From Pseudoxanthobacter soli DSM 19599 (GTDB taxonomy: Bacteria > Pseudomonadota > Alphaproteobacteria > Rhizobiales > Segnochrobactraceae), in the NCBI RefSeq assembly GCF_900148505.1, contig NZ_FRXO01000004.1, positions 372,001 through 436,000 of the forward strand: a stretch of 64,000 nucleotides of DNA, read 5' to 3'. The notes under the pieces were generated by a model. It was not told where the DNA came from, did no database searches, and was given only the letters and a program-made list of their open reading frames with translations. The translations under genes were made by a program, and so were the position numbers. Positions 32,627 through 42,881 of this stretch are shown here, piece after piece. How positions within the stretch are numbered: position 1 is the stretch's first letter; each line of letters starts with the position of its first letter.

Positions 32627-35600
32627 TTACCAGCGGATGCGCAGGCTGCCGCTGGCGCCGTAGCTGGAATAGCTGTCGGCGATCTGTGCATTGAAGCTGG
32701 CGGAAAAACTGACGCCCGAATCGCCCGCGACCTCCAGACCGGCATGAAGATCCAGCGCGTTGCTGACGGTCGGAATGGCGGAGCCCGAGAAACTGACATC
32801 CGGCGTCTCCGCAAAGCTGCGGGAGACGTCGCGGTCCGGGCTGAAATCGTGCATCCATGCCGCCCGCAGGAAGGGCGTGTAGCGGCCGCCGCCATCGCCG
32901 GTCGTGATCGTGCTGTCGAGCTGCAGGCCGAGATAGGTCGGAAGCGAGACGATGGATTGCGCGTGATAGTTCAGCCCGGCGCCCCAGGCGCCGAAGCTCT
33001 CGTTGCCGGAGCCGAGCCAGACGCCGACCGGCTGGAACGCGGCGAAGGGCGTTACGTTCACGCCCAGCGAGGCAACGGGCAACCTGTATCCGGCCTCGAT
33101 GCGGCCGCCGACGACGAGACCGTCGAGTGGAGTCCCGGCCGCGAGATCGAGGCCGATCCCGAAGAGGTTGCGGTCGAAATCGGAGTGGCCGTAGCCGACA
33201 CTTCCGATCGCCGAGACGTAGCTCGGTCCATCCCCGTAGACCGCATAGGCGCTGAGGCTGCCGTAATTCAGATCGCTGCTCGAGCCGGACCTCGAATCCG
33301 ACAGGGTGCTGAAGGCGTAGGTACCGGCAGCGCCGATCAGCACGGGCAGCGAGGTCAGTTGCCCGTCGATGCCGACGCTGGCGCCTGCGAGCGACCCGGA
33401 CAGACCGCTGCCGTTGGTAGCGTTTCCGACCGGCGTCGCCCAGAGGAGCCCCTCCGCGGTGCTGACGCTGCCGTCCGGCGTCCTGCCGGTGCGGCGGCGG
33501 TCAAGCCGGTCTGTGATGGTGGCGAAAGACACCTCTGCTGCGTTGATCATGCCCGTCGGTGCCAGCGAGACCGATCCGCCCCCGACCACCTGATAGGCAT
33601 GTTCGAGCATACCGACCGTCGGAACATCGAGCAGGATTGGCACGATGGTCTCGAACAGCGGCGACGAGCCGCGCGTCTGCACTCCGCCGATCGCCACGCC
33701 GACCTGGGTACCGCTGCTGCTGAGACCCGCGGGCGTGAAGTTGATCGCCGTGTCGAGCTTCAAGGCATCGCCGTCCCGCCGGACACCGAAATCGAGGATC
33801 GCGGTGTCGCCGAGCACGACGAGACCGTCGACGGACAGACCACCGGAGGCGCTGAGGAGCGTGGTGGAGAACGAGCCCGGCCACGCTCTCCCAGGCTGAT
33901 AAAGCGTCGGCTGCACACGCCCGGAAAGCTGGGCGATGCCGGTCACGGCGAACTGATCGGAGGTCCCGGTGACCTGATCGGAACGCACGGCGAGAACGCC
34001 GGAGCCGGTCTGCGTGAAATCGCCATTCACGGTCGTCGTGCCGAGTGCGGACGAGGCCACACCCAGCCAGCCGGAATTCCGCAGCAGGCTTCCCGCGCCG
34101 CCGACATCGAGTGACGGCCCGGCGAGGACCGTTCCCGACGTGAGATTGTCGAACAGGTTGTTCGTCCCGGGCGAGAACGACACGTCGCCCTGAAGCACCC
34201 CTCCGTTGACGAGCGCCGTGTAGCCGCCGCGCGTGCGCACTGCCAAACCGGCGGCACCATCGACCGTGGAGAGGCTGCCATAGTTGTTGATGACGTTCTC
34301 GACGCCCTGGCTGGTGATTGCCGTACCACCGGCACCGCCGATAACCGAAGCGCCTGCGGCGATGTTGACGATCGGGTCGCCGTCGCCCTGCATATTGATG
34401 CCGTTGGAGAATGCGCCCGTCGCGGTGACCGGAATCTGTTTGGCTACGCTGACGACGACCTTGCCAACGCCGCCGTTACCGGCAACGAGCGTGACGCCGG
34501 AAGAGTCGAGCAGCACCCCACCGCCGCCGCCCACCGACTGGGCGACGATGCCGTCCGATGCCGTTCCCGTCGTGGAGACGGCCGCATCGACGTCGACCGT
34601 CACGTTGCCGCCACTGCCGTTGCCGGCACCAGCGCCAGATGTCGACAGGGCACCCCCGGTCGAAAGCGCAACGCCACCGCCGCCGCCAACCGACTGTGCC
34701 AGTACGCCGACCGCATTGGTTCCCGATGTCGTGATCGCGCCGCCGACCGTCACCTGGATCTGACCGCCTGAAGACGCGTCCGTGCTCGCTGGGCCGGTGA
34801 ACACGACGGTTCCCGCACCCGAGGCAGCGCCGCCGCCACCGCCGATGCTTTGAGCGAGGATACCAATGGCGGACGTCCCGGTCGTGCTCACGGTCGACCC
34901 AGTCGTAACCGTGACAACGCCACCACCGCCGCCACCGGCTCCGCCGAACGTCAGCGTGTCCGCGTTGCTGAGGCTGACGCCGCCGCCACCGCCGATCGAC
35001 TGGGCTGCGATGCCGAAGCTGAGGGCCCCGCTTGTGGTGATCGACCCGTCGACGGAGACGACGACACTGTTGCCGCCACCGGACGATGCGCCACCGAGAA
35101 CTGCCGTTCCCGTCTGTGTGGCTGTGCCTGCGAGGATCGCGGCAAGACCACCACCACCACCGATGGACTGGGCGAGGATGGCGGATGCGGCGTTACCGGT
35201 CGTGTGGATCTGCGAGGTCGCCACTGAGACCGCCGCTCCACCACCTCCGGCAGCCGCCGTGCCGCCGAGCGTCAGCGTTCCGGACACGGAGCCGTTGGTC
35301 CCGCTCAGAGCGGATGCGGTGCCGATGCCGCCGCCGCCGCCGAGCGACTGCGCGATAAGCCCGACGGCGCCGTCGCCCTGCGTGGCAAGGGAACCGGTCG
35401 TCGTGACCGTGACCTCGCCGCCAGACTGGCCGGTTCCGCCGGAGCCGCCGAGAGCCATCCCGATGGAGACGATACCCCCATCAGCCGCAGTAGCATTGGA
35501 GGCTCCGGCCACGCCGCCGCCACCTCCGAGTGACTGGGCGAGGATACCGTACGATTGAAGGCCCGCGGTGCTGATGTTGCTGCCGAGTTCGAGGAGGACG

Positions 35601-38600
35601 GAGCCCCCGCTGCCGCCCGTGCTGCCGGAGCCACCGAGACCGAAGCTGAGGGCGTAGGTGCCATTGCTGGCGTTCGTGGTGCTGACGCCGCCGGTGCCAC
35701 CGCCGCCGCCGACCGACTGGGCGAAAATACCGAACGACTGCGCACCCGTCGTTGTCACGGGGGAGTAGGCGGTCGTCACCTTGACGGCGCCGCCACCGCC
35801 GCCGCCGCCGCCCGTTCCGCCAAGACCGACGGCCACGGCCACGGCGTTGCTGGCCGAACTCGACGAACCCGAGCCGGATGCGGAGGTGGACGTGCTGCTG
35901 CCGCCGGTGTCGTTCGCGCCCGTTGCCGCGGCTACGACCGCGCCGCCGCTGCCGCCGCCCCCGCCGACAGATTGCGCAACGATGCCGTGGGCGTTGATGC
36001 CCGATGTGACGATGCCATAGTAGTTCAGGACACCGATCTGAGTTGCGACGTTGACCGTCACCGCCTTGCCGTCGCCGCCACCGGAGCCGCTTCCGCCGAG
36101 CCCCATGGCGACGGACATCGTGCCGCCGGACGAATCCGTGGTGGACGAAGCGCCGCCGTTGCCGCCGCCGCCGCCGACCGACTGCGCAACGAGGGCGCTC
36201 GAATTGTTGCCGGTGGTCCAGAGGGTCGCCGGCGTGGAGACCGTCACCGTCCCGCCGTTGCCGCCGCTGCCGCCCGAGCCGCCGAGAGCGAGCGAGAGGG
36301 TGTGCGAGCTTCCCGATGCGTTGGACGTGCTCGAACCGCCGTTGCCGCCGCCGCCGCCGACCGATTGCGCAAACAGCGCGGGGGCATTGTCCGCGGGGTT
36401 CGCCGGCCCGGACGCTCCGTTGACACCGAAGCCGGTGAAAAGGCCGGAATAGTTGGTGACGCCGACCGTGCCACCGTCGCCGCCCGTTCCTCCGGTGCCG
36501 CCGATGGCCATCGCCAGCGCATTTCCGCCGCTGGAGCCGGCCTGGCTGGCGCTGCTGCCGCCGCTCTGACCGGCCGCCGAGGCATTGGAGCTTCCGCTGG
36601 CGCTGCCACTGACAGTCCCGGTCGAGGACGAAGTGGACCCGCCACCCGACGCGCCCGGCGCGCTTGCCGCGGTAGAAGTGGAGCCGCCATTGCCGCCGCC
36701 GCCGCCGACAGACTGCGCGAAGATTGCAGCCGAGCCCGCGCTTACCGTGTTGATATAGGTCGTAGTGGATGTGCTGCCCGACGAGACGGTGACGCCGCCA
36801 CCTGTGGCCCCGGCAGCGCCGTTCGCGCCAAGGCTGAAGCTGACGGCCGCCTGCCCGCCGGTTGCCGCCGACGATGCCGATCCGCCGTTGCCGCCGCTGC
36901 CGCCGACCGACTGGGCGAAGATGCCGGCCGACTGCAGGCCGAGGGTCTGGATGCTGCCGCCCGAGTTGACGGAAACCGCGCCGCCGATGCCGGCCGCCCC
37001 GGCCCCGCCGCCGATGCTGAGCGAAGCCGCATAGGAACTGCCGTCGGCGTTCGACGTCGACACGCCGCCGTTGCCGCCGCCGCCGCCGACCGACTGGGCA
37101 AAGATGCCGTTTGCGAGCAGGCCGGAGGTGGTGATTCCGGCCGTGGACTTGACTGTGACGGAGCCGCCTGCGCCCCCCTGCCCGGCGTTGCCGCCGATGG
37201 CGAGGGATGCGGAAATGCCGTTCGCCGGCTGGTCGGATTTGGCGGTGTTGGATTGCGACGACGAGGAGCTGAAGGAGGACAGGGCAGAACTGACATTGGT
37301 CGCGACCTGAGCTGCGCCGGCGCCAGCCACCGAGGTTACGCCGCCCTGGAGTTCACTCCCCTGGCCGCTCGCGGTGTTGGTCGTCGCCGCACCGCCGTTG
37401 CCGCCGCCGCCACCGACGGATTGGGCGAAAATCGCTGCCGAATTCGCGCCATAGGTCGTGAGCGTGCCGCCGGGCTGCACCTGCACGGCGCCGCCTCCGC
37501 CGCCGCCATCGCCCCAACCGCCGACCGCGACACCGGCGCCATATTGATTGCTCGACGACGTGGTCTGCGCTGTGCCACCGCTGCCGCCACCCCCGCCCAC
37601 GGACTGGGCCAGAATCGCCGGCGAATAGACACCGTAGGTCAGTATGCCGCCCGTCGTCAGGCCCGTGTTGCTGGAGACGGTGACGGCTCCGCCGGCTCCG
37701 CCCGCTGCGCCCGACCCGCCGATGGCGAGAGAGGCGGCCGCCGTGCTGGCGATGGCATTCGCATCGGCCGCTCCGCCGCTGCCCCCGTTGCCGCCGATCG
37801 ACTGGGCCACGATGCCGGCCGAGAGATCGTTGCCGACGGAGGCGTTGCCCGTCTGCACGGCTCCGCTCTGAACGACGGTCACCGAGCCTCCGGCGCCACC
37901 GGAGCCGCCAGAGCCGCCGATGGCGACGGAAGCTGCCGCGCCATCCGCAGAGGTGAGAGAAGATCCGGACAGGCTGAAGGACCGGCTGGAGCCACCGTTG
38001 CCGCCGCTGCCGCCGATGGACTGGGCAAGGATGGCCGGCGAGAGATAGCCGAGGGTGCTGACGCCGGCGGCGGTCACCCCAACAGTACTGCCATTGCTCG
38101 CCGTGCCGCCCTGCCCGCCGCTCGTTCCGCCGCCGCCGACCGAGACATCGGCCTCTTCTCCGGCCCCGCTCGATACGGCGCCCGCGAGCGCCATGCCGCC
38201 GTTGCCACCGCCACCGCCGATCGACTGCGCGAGGATGCCGATGGACTGGGACTGCGCCGTCGTGATCTGCGATGTGGTGGCGACGGTGACGGCCCCGCCA
38301 GCGCCGCCAGATGCGCCGGTGCCGCCGATGGCGACATCGGCGGCCATGATCAGCGATCCGGCGGCGGACGCGCTGAACCCGCCATTGCCGCCGCTGCCGC
38401 CGATCGACTGTGCGATGATACCGGGAGACAGTAAGCCAGCGGTTGCAACCGGGCCATTCGCCATCACCAGGACCTCGCCGAGCACCTTGCCGCCGATGCC
38501 ACCGGCGCCGCCGACCGCGACCGGCGCAGCCGCCGCACCGCCGAGGCTGCCCGCAAAATCCCAGCCGCCGCTGCCGCCGCTGCCGCCAATCGCCTGCGCG

Positions 38601-41600
38601 ACGATGCCAGCGGACTGGTTGCCGCCATAGGATGTGACGTTACCGGCGGTCACCGTTGCGCCTGCCGCCGTTCCGCCATTTCCGCCATTGCCACCGAGGG
38701 TGACGCCAGCACTGAGAGAAGCGCCGAGCCCGCCGGCGACCGCGAAGCCGGCATTGCCGCCCTGCCCGCCAAGGCTCTGAGCGACGATGCCGGGCGACAG
38801 ACTGCCATAGACGGACACTCCGGCAGCGCCATCGAACGTGACGGTGACGCCGCCGGCGGCGCCGCCCGCGCCCCCGCCGCCACCGAGGGCGAGGGTGGCG
38901 TCGCCGCCGCCGGCCATGCTGCCTCCGGCGGCAAAGCCCCCGCTGCCGCCACCGCCGCCAATCGATTGCGCCAGCACGCCGGGTGCGTTGCTCGCCATCA
39001 CGCTTCCTGCCACGCCACCGGTGATGCTGCCGCTGGTCGTGACGCTGACGGCGCTGGCAGAAGCGCCGGCACCGGCCGCGCCGCCGACGATGAGGTTGAA
39101 AGCGGCCGGACCGGAGATGTTGCCGGCCGTGCTGAACCCGCCGGCACCGCCTCCACCGCCGATGGACTGGGCGAGAAGCACCGCCGCGCCGCCGCCGGTC
39201 GCCGTGAGCGTGCCCTCGTTCTCCACCGTCACGTTGCCGGCGGTATTGCCGCTTCCGCCGGCGCCGCCGATCGTCGCGCCGACCGAACCGTTGAGTGCAA
39301 TGGAGGCGCTGGTGTCGTAGCCGCCAGTACCGCCGCCACCCCCGATCGACTGTGCGACGATGGCACCAGCGCCATAGCCGGACGTGGTGATCGTAGCCGC
39401 GCCGTAGCCGCTGTTCGTGCTCTGGTTCTGACTGAAAACGGTCACAGCGCCGCCGCTGCCGCCCCCGCCACCGGTGCCGCCCACCGCCAGAATGGCCGAG
39501 ACGTTGCCGCTGTCGCTTGCAGACACCGTCGAGCCGCCATTGCCGCCGCCGCCGCCGACGGACTGGGCGACAAGGCCGTAGGACCGCGCGCCGGAGGTGG
39601 TGATGACACCCCCCGGATTGTCGACGACGACGGGGCCAGCGCTTCCTCCGCTGGCGCCGCTGCCGCCGACACCGAGATTGAACGAGGCTGTCGAGGCGAG
39701 CGTGCCGGTAATAGTGGCGCCGCCCGCGCCGCCGCCGCCGCCGATGGACTGCGCGATAAGGCCGGGGGAATCCGCGCCCTGGGTGGTGATCTTGATACCG
39801 TTCGTACCGCCATAGACTGCGCTGCCCGCGCCGCCCGAACCGCCGGTGCCGCCGAAGGCGAACGAGAAGCCCGCCGCGCCGCTCGCGGACAGTGAGACCG
39901 CGTAGCCGCCTGCGCCGCCGCCGCCGCCGATGGATTGTGCGGCGATGCCGGGCGATCCCTGACCGAGGGTCGAGATCAGAGCCCCGGAGACGGATTGAGG
40001 GATGTCGACATAGCTGGAATTGAAGGTGAGCGCGGCGCAGGCGCCATCGACGCCCGCATTGCCGGTGTAGCTGTTGCAGTTGGTGCCCACCGCGCCGCCC
40101 GCCCCGCCGTAGCCGCCGGTGCCGCCGTGGGTGATCGAAGCACCGGCCGAGCCGGACACCGAGAATGCGAGTGTGCCGCCTCCGGTTCCGCCGCCGCCGC
40201 CGATGGATTGCGCGAGAATGCCGGCCGAGTTGATTTCCGTGGTCGAGATCGAGTTCGCGGTTCCCACGACGACGCTGTCGCCTGCGCCGCCCCCGCCGCC
40301 ACTGCCGCCGATGGCGAACGAAACGCCCGCCACGGCCGAAGCCGTGCCCGAAAGCCCGAAGCCGCCGTGCCCGCCGCCGCCGCCGATCGACTGCGCGAGA
40401 ATGCCGAAACCGCCGCCCGCGCTCTGTGCTGGCGCCGTGCTTCCGCAGCCGCCGGTGCAGATGACGCCGAGATTGTTGACGAGCACCTGCTGGCCGGCCC
40501 CGCCATCGCCGCCGGATCCGCCGATGGCGACGGCGAAATTCGGAGCGCCGCTGAACGCCATGCCGCCGCTGCCGCCGGCACCGCCCACCGACTGGGCGAA
40601 GATGCCGGGCGCCGATGCCCCGCCGGAGGTGATCGAGCCGCTCACATTGTAGACGAAGACCGTGCCAGACGTGCCGGCCGGACCGCCGGCGCCGCCGAGG
40701 GCGACGAGTCCGGCGGCAACGCCCGCATTGCCGCCGCCGCCGCCGACCGACTGGGCATAAATGCCGTATCCACCGGCGCCATAGGTGGTGAGATTATCGC
40801 CGTTCTTGACGTAGACAGCCCCGGCATCGCCGCCATAGCCACCGCCACCGCTCAGCCCCCCGAAGAAGGCATCGGTCGACCCGCCACCGCCGCCGTTGCC
40901 ACCGATCGACTGGGCAAAGATGGCAATGCCTTGCGAGGAGCTTATATCGGCTACGTTGACGACATTGACGCTGCCGCCCGTGCCGCCAAGCCCGGCCTGT
41001 CCGCCGTTGCCGCTGCTGATCGGGCTGTTCTCATTGCCGCCGTTGCCACCCTGGCCGCCGATGCTCTGCGCGAAGATGCCATAGGCGTTGACGCCCGTGG
41101 TGACGATCGGAACCGCGTTGTTGAGCGTGACATCACCCGCGTTGCCACCATTGCCGCCGCCACCGCCGTCGAAGCTGACGTTCGATGTGCCGCCACCGTT
41201 TCCTCCCGCCCCGCCCTGCGAGTAGACGACGATCGCACTGTCGGTGAAATAGTAATAGTGGCTGCTCTGCTCGATGAGGAACGTCGATATGTTGACACTG
41301 GCACCGTTACCACCGTTGCCCCCAGGGTCGCCACCATAGCAACTACCTCCGCTTCCGCCGGCCCCACCGTTGCCGCCAGTGGAGGATGAGACAACAAACG
41401 TACCATTATACTGATCCGATGACGTCGGCTGCAGAGTACCGGTATCGGTTGAAGCATTTATGCTGGAGGCGTTATCGGCATTGTCGCCTGGATAGGGCGG
41501 ATAGAAGCAGTCCGGCGAATTCTGCCCGCTTCCCGCTGTCGGCTGCGAAGTCTTGTTGCTGTAGTAGACCGAGCTGCCTATTGCGGGTGCGGTGCTCGAC

Positions 41601-41725
41601 TGCGCGAAGGCGCTGTCACCCACACTGGCGAATGGCATGCAGAAGCACACCCCCGCGAGCAGAACGGTGCGCCTGCGTCCGGCATGCGAATGCAGACGGA
41701 ACGCCCCCGCGAGACCAAGCTGCAT
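32627..41725 (-). CDS. Giant autotransporter with glycine-rich repeats
   Basis: 3032 residues. An extended signal peptide (residues 1-41, twin Arg/His-rich start, hydrophobic core TVLLAGVCFCMPFA, end DSAFA) exports it by Sec. The passenger spans about residues 42-2750. About 34 copies of a (G/A)I(F/V/L)AQS(V/I)GGGGGNGG motif, spaced mostly 50-80 residues apart at about 215-2400, predict a long beta-helix with glycine turns. A Ser-rich insert lies near residue 1690. From about 2400 to 2750 non-repetitive beta-helix (VINNYGSLSTVDGAAG) leads to a C-terminal barrel of about 270 residues (LLWATPVGNATNGSG to SGSLRIRW, ending in Trp as outer-membrane barrels do). A cell-surface adhesin or biofilm role is inferred from family. 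Confidence 0.92.
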   Translation of the reverse strand: MQLGLAGAFRLHSHAGRRRTVLLAGVCFCMPFASVGDSAFAQSSTAPAIGSSVYYSNKTSQPTAGSGQNSPDCFYPPYPGDNADNASSINASTDTGTLQPTSSDQYNGTFVVSSSTGGNGGAGGSGGSCYGGDPGGNGGNGASVNISTFLIEQSSHYYYFTDSAIVVYSQGGAGGNGGGTSNVSFDGGGGGNGGNAGDVTLNNAVPIVTTGVNAYGIFAQSIGGQGGNGGNENSPISSGNGGQAGLGGTGGSVNVVNVADISSSQGIAIFAQSIGGNGGGGGSTDAFFGGLSGGGGYGGDAGAVYVKNGDNLTTYGAGGYGIYAQSVGGGGGNAGVAAGLVALGGAGGPAGTSGTVFVYNVSGSITSGGASAPGIFAQSVGGAGGSGGMAFSGAPNFAVAIGGSGGDGGAGQQVLVNNLGVICTGGCGSTAPAQSAGGGFGILAQSIGGGGGHGGFGLSGTASAVAGVSFAIGGSGGGGGAGDSVVVGTANSISTTEINSAGILAQSIGGGGGTGGGTLAFSVSGSAGASITHGGTGGYGGAGGAVGTNCNSYTGNAGVDGACAALTFNSSYVDIPQSVSGALISTLGQGSPGIAAQSIGGGGGAGGYAVSLSASGAAGFSFAFGGTGGSGGAGSAVYGGTNGIKITTQGADSPGLIAQSIGGGGGAGGATITGTLASTASFNLGVGGSGASGGSAGPVVVDNPGGVITTSGARSYGLVAQSVGGGGGNGGSTVSASDSGNVSAILAVGGTGGGGGSGGAVTVFSQNQSTNSGYGAATITTSGYGAGAIVAQSIGGGGGTGGYDTSASIALNGSVGATIGGAGGSGNTAGNVTVENEGTLTATGGGAAVLLAQSIGGGGGAGGFSTAGNISGPAAFNLIVGGAAGAGASASAVSVTTSGSITGGVAGSVMASNAPGVLAQSIGGGGGSGGFAAGGSMAGGGDATLALGGGGGAGGAAGGVTVTFDGAAGVSVYGSLSPGIVAQSLGGQGGNAGFAVAGGLGASLSAGVTLGGNGGNGGTAAGATVTAGNVTSYGGNQSAGIVAQAIGGSGGSGGWDFAGSLGGAAAAPVAVGGAGGIGGKVLGEVLVMANGPVATAGLLSPGIIAQSIGGSGGNGGFSASAAGSLIMAADVAIGGTGASGGAGGAVTVATTSQITTAQSQSIGILAQSIGGGGGNGGMALAGAVSSGAGEEADVSVGGGGTSGGQGGTASNGSTVGVTAAGVSTLGYLSPAILAQSIGGSGGNGGSSRSFSLSGSSLTSADGAAASVAIGGSGGSGGAGGSVTVVQSGAVQTGNASVGNDLSAGIVAQSIGGNGGSGGAADANAIASTAAASLAIGGSGAAGGAGGAVTVSSNTGLTTGGILTYGVYSPAILAQSVGGGGGSGGTAQTTSSSNQYGAGVAVGGWGDGGGGGGAVQVQPGGTLTTYGANSAAIFAQSVGGGGGNGGAATTNTASGQGSELQGGVTSVAGAGAAQVATNVSSALSSFSSSSSQSNTAKSDQPANGISASLAIGGNAGQGGAGGSVTVKSTAGITTSGLLANGIFAQSVGGGGGNGGVSTSNADGSSYAASLSIGGGAGAAGIGGAVSVNSGGSIQTLGLQSAGIFAQSVGGSGGNGGSASSAATGGQAAVSFSLGANGAAGATGGGVTVSSGSTSTTTYINTVSAGSAAIFAQSVGGGGGNGGSTSTAASAPGASGGGSTSSSTGTVSGSASGSSNASAAGQSGGSSASQAGSSGGNALAMAIGGTGGTGGDGGTVGVTNYSGLFTGFGVNGASGPANPADNAPALFAQSVGGGGGNGGSSTSNASGSSHTLSLALGGSGGSGGNGGTVTVSTPATLWTTGNNSSALVAQSVGGGGGNGGASSTTDSSGGTMSVAMGLGGSGSGGGDGKAVTVNVATQIGVLNYYGIVTSGINAHGIVAQSVGGGGGSGGAVVAAATGANDTGGSSTSTSASGSGSSSSASNAVAVAVGLGGTGGGGGGGGAVKVTTAYSPVTTTGAQSFGIFAQSVGGGGGTGGVSTTNASNGTYALSFGLGGSGSTGGSGGSVLLELGSNISTAGLQSYGILAQSLGGGGGVAGASNATAADGGIVSIGMALGGSGGTGQSGGEVTVTTTGSLATQGDGAVGLIAQSLGGGGGIGTASALSGTNGSVSGTLTLGGTAAAGGGGAAVSVATSQIHTTGNAASAILAQSIGGGGGLAAILAGTATQTGTAVLGGASSGGGNSVVVSVDGSITTSGALSFGIAAQSIGGGGGVSLSNADTLTFGGAGGGGGGVVTVTTGSTVSTTGTSAIGILAQSIGGGGGAASGAGTVVFTGPASTDASSGGQIQVTVGGAITTSGTNAVGVLAQSVGGGGGVALSTGGALSTSGAGAGNGSGGNVTVDVDAAVSTTGTASDGIVAQSVGGGGGVLLDSSGVTLVAGNGGVGKVVVSVAKQIPVTATGAFSNGINMQGDGDPIVNIAAGASVIGGAGGTAITSQGVENVINNYGSLSTVDGAAGLAVRTRGGYTALVNGGVLQGDVSFSPGTNNLFDNLTSGTVLAGPSLDVGGAGSLLRNSGWLGVASSALGTTTVNGDFTQTGSGVLAVRSDQVTGTSDQFAVTGIAQLSGRVQPTLYQPGRAWPGSFSTTLLSASGGLSVDGLVVLGDTAILDFGVRRDGDALKLDTAINFTPAGLSSSGTQVGVAIGGVQTRGSSPLFETIVPILLDVPTVGMLEHAYQVVGGGSVSLAPTGMINAAEVSFATITDRLDRRRTGRTPDGSVSTAEGLLWATPVGNATNGSGLSGSLAGASVGIDGQLTSLPVLIGAAGTYAFSTLSDSRSGSSSDLNYGSLSAYAVYGDGPSYVSAIGSVGYGHSDFDRNLFGIGLDLAAGTPLDGLVVGGRIEAGYRLPVASLGVNVTPFAAFQPVGVWLGSGNESFGAWGAGLNYHAQSIVSLPTYLGLQLDSTITTGDGGGRYTPFLRAAWMHDFSPDRDVSRSFAETPDVSFSGSAIPTVSNALDLHAGLEVAGDSGVSFSASFNAQIADSYSSYGASGSLRIRW
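34509..41081 (-). repeat. Long array of degenerate coding repeats inside the autotransporter
   Basis: About 34 degenerate units on the minus strand, each encoding an AQS(V/I)GGGGG core. The DNA core CCGCCGCCGCCGACCGACTG (plus strand) recurs with small changes. Spacing is irregular, so this is a protein-repeat array rather than a satellite. Recombination between units could change the passenger length. Confidence 0.85.
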
Positions 41726-42182
41726 AACCGCCCCCTAGATCCGACAACACGTGCAACAGATCGCTGGAAGGCTCGCCCCGAACCTTCCAGATCAAAGCCT
41801 AGAGGCGTGTGCGAGGGGCGTCCACGAGACACAACGTGTAGCCGGTGATGCGATCAAAATTAGCCGCAGCGCGGCGACTTGGAAATCGGAAGGCGCGCTG
41901 GAACGCGGAGCGTCATATTCCTGAAATGTACATTCTGAATAATCCGATGGTCGAAGCAGCGTCCGGCATCACGGTGATCGGCTGCATCGCGCGCTGAGCT
42001 GACCCTGCTTATGAACCTGGTCTCTGACTGAGACCGGGAAGCCGCTCAAGGCAGGCAACTCATGGGGCTCCGCTGCCGCCGAGCATGCTCCCGGTCTTGT
42101 GAAATAAGATTGCGGATCTCGAATATTCAGAATGTCCTCTGTATATGACCGCCGTGGATGTAGATGCGATCTCGAAAAAAGA
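41726..42182. other. Intergenic region upstream of the autotransporter
   Basis: 457 bases with no convincing gene. It must hold the autotransporter promoter near its left end. Towards the right the base composition becomes visibly AT-richer, merging into the sulfotransferase gene. No insertion-sequence ends are recognised. Confidence 0.5.
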
Positions 42183-42788
42183 TCACGTTCCTTTATCATA
42201 CGAAAAAGCATCGAAATCCTTCGCATACATATTCGATACCGCTTCTATATCTCGCCTTGTCAGCATCTTTCGAGACCCACTTGGCGAGGCCTCAACGTGA
42301 ATTTCGAATTTCTCCTTCATGCCGAGAGTCGACTGCACATATCTCATATCCTCTTCAATATTCTCGAATCTCGCAACGAAATCCAGATCTTCATCGAGAA
42401 TATTGCCATAAACCTGTCCTGGCAGATGGCGGTCGGAGATTAGTTCATCCCGATTATGGAATCGGTGGTCATGCTCTACGACAATGTCTCGGCCGAAAAT
42501 TTCTCGATAACGGGCGAAATCGATATCTCCACTTGAATTCAGTTCAATTCCGAAATGATCTTTGTACTTCAGGCACGACCGCACGCGATCAAACGGATTT
42601 CTCACAATAGAAAATTTGAAATACGAATCCCAATACTCAGAATACAATGATTTTGCCTGACTTGCAATTATGTGCTTTGAACTACTGTCAATGAACCAAT
42701 AGTCTTCCCCAACGATCCATTTCTCGATGCTCGTGCCGGCACACCGCGGAATATGGACAAATATGCACTTCAGATCGTGACAGATCAT
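42183..42788 (-). CDS. Sulfotransferase family protein
   Basis: 201 residues. The N-terminal FVHIPRCAGTSIEKWI is the 5'-phosphosulfate-binding loop, with Arg-Cys-Ala in place of the common Lys-Thr-Gly. FSIVRNPFDRVRSCLKYK is the 3'-phosphate-binding segment (Arg and Ser). Such enzymes transfer sulfate from PAPS to sugars, lipids or proteins; the acceptor is unknown. The gene is much AT-richer than its neighbours, suggesting acquisition. ATG 42788 has GAGGTGG just upstream; a TTG eleven codons earlier is an alternative. No PAPS-synthesis or other transferase genes lie nearby. Confidence 0.8.
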   Translation of the reverse strand: MICHDLKCIFVHIPRCAGTSIEKWIVGEDYWFIDSSSKHIIASQAKSLYSEYWDSYFKFSIVRNPFDRVRSCLKYKDHFGIELNSSGDIDFARYREIFGRDIVVEHDHRFHNRDELISDRHLPGQVYGNILDEDLDFVARFENIEEDMRYVQSTLGMKEKFEIHVEASPSGSRKMLTRRDIEAVSNMYAKDFDAFSYDKGT

Positions 42789-42824
42789 TCCACCTCGCTT
42801 TCTGGGTATAAACAGACCCAAAAT

Positions 42825-42862
42825 GAAAACGCCCGCCGGGGCAAAACCCGACGGGCGTTTTC
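42825..42862 (-). terminator. Intrinsic terminator of the NlpD-like gene
   Basis: GAAAACGCCCG (42825-42835) pairs with CGGGCGTTTTC (42852-42862), extended by four further pairs after one mismatch, with a 6-base loop. On the minus strand it runs into TTTTCATTTT, so it terminates transcription from 42882 leftward. It overlaps the region just upstream of the sulfotransferase. Confidence 0.85.
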
Positions 42863-42881
42863 GTCAACCCAGATATGTCGA

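Noticed and set aside
35555-38434. A 959-codon open frame on the plus strand inside the autotransporter gene
   Set aside because: It is a mirror of the GC-rich repeat codons of the minus-strand gene. The product is a low-complexity Arg/Ala/Asp string with no family features.
34509-41081. Repeats looking like a CRISPR or satellite array
   Set aside because: Repeat cores are degenerate, irregularly spaced and in frame with the autotransporter; there are no conserved repeats with unique spacers and no cas genes.
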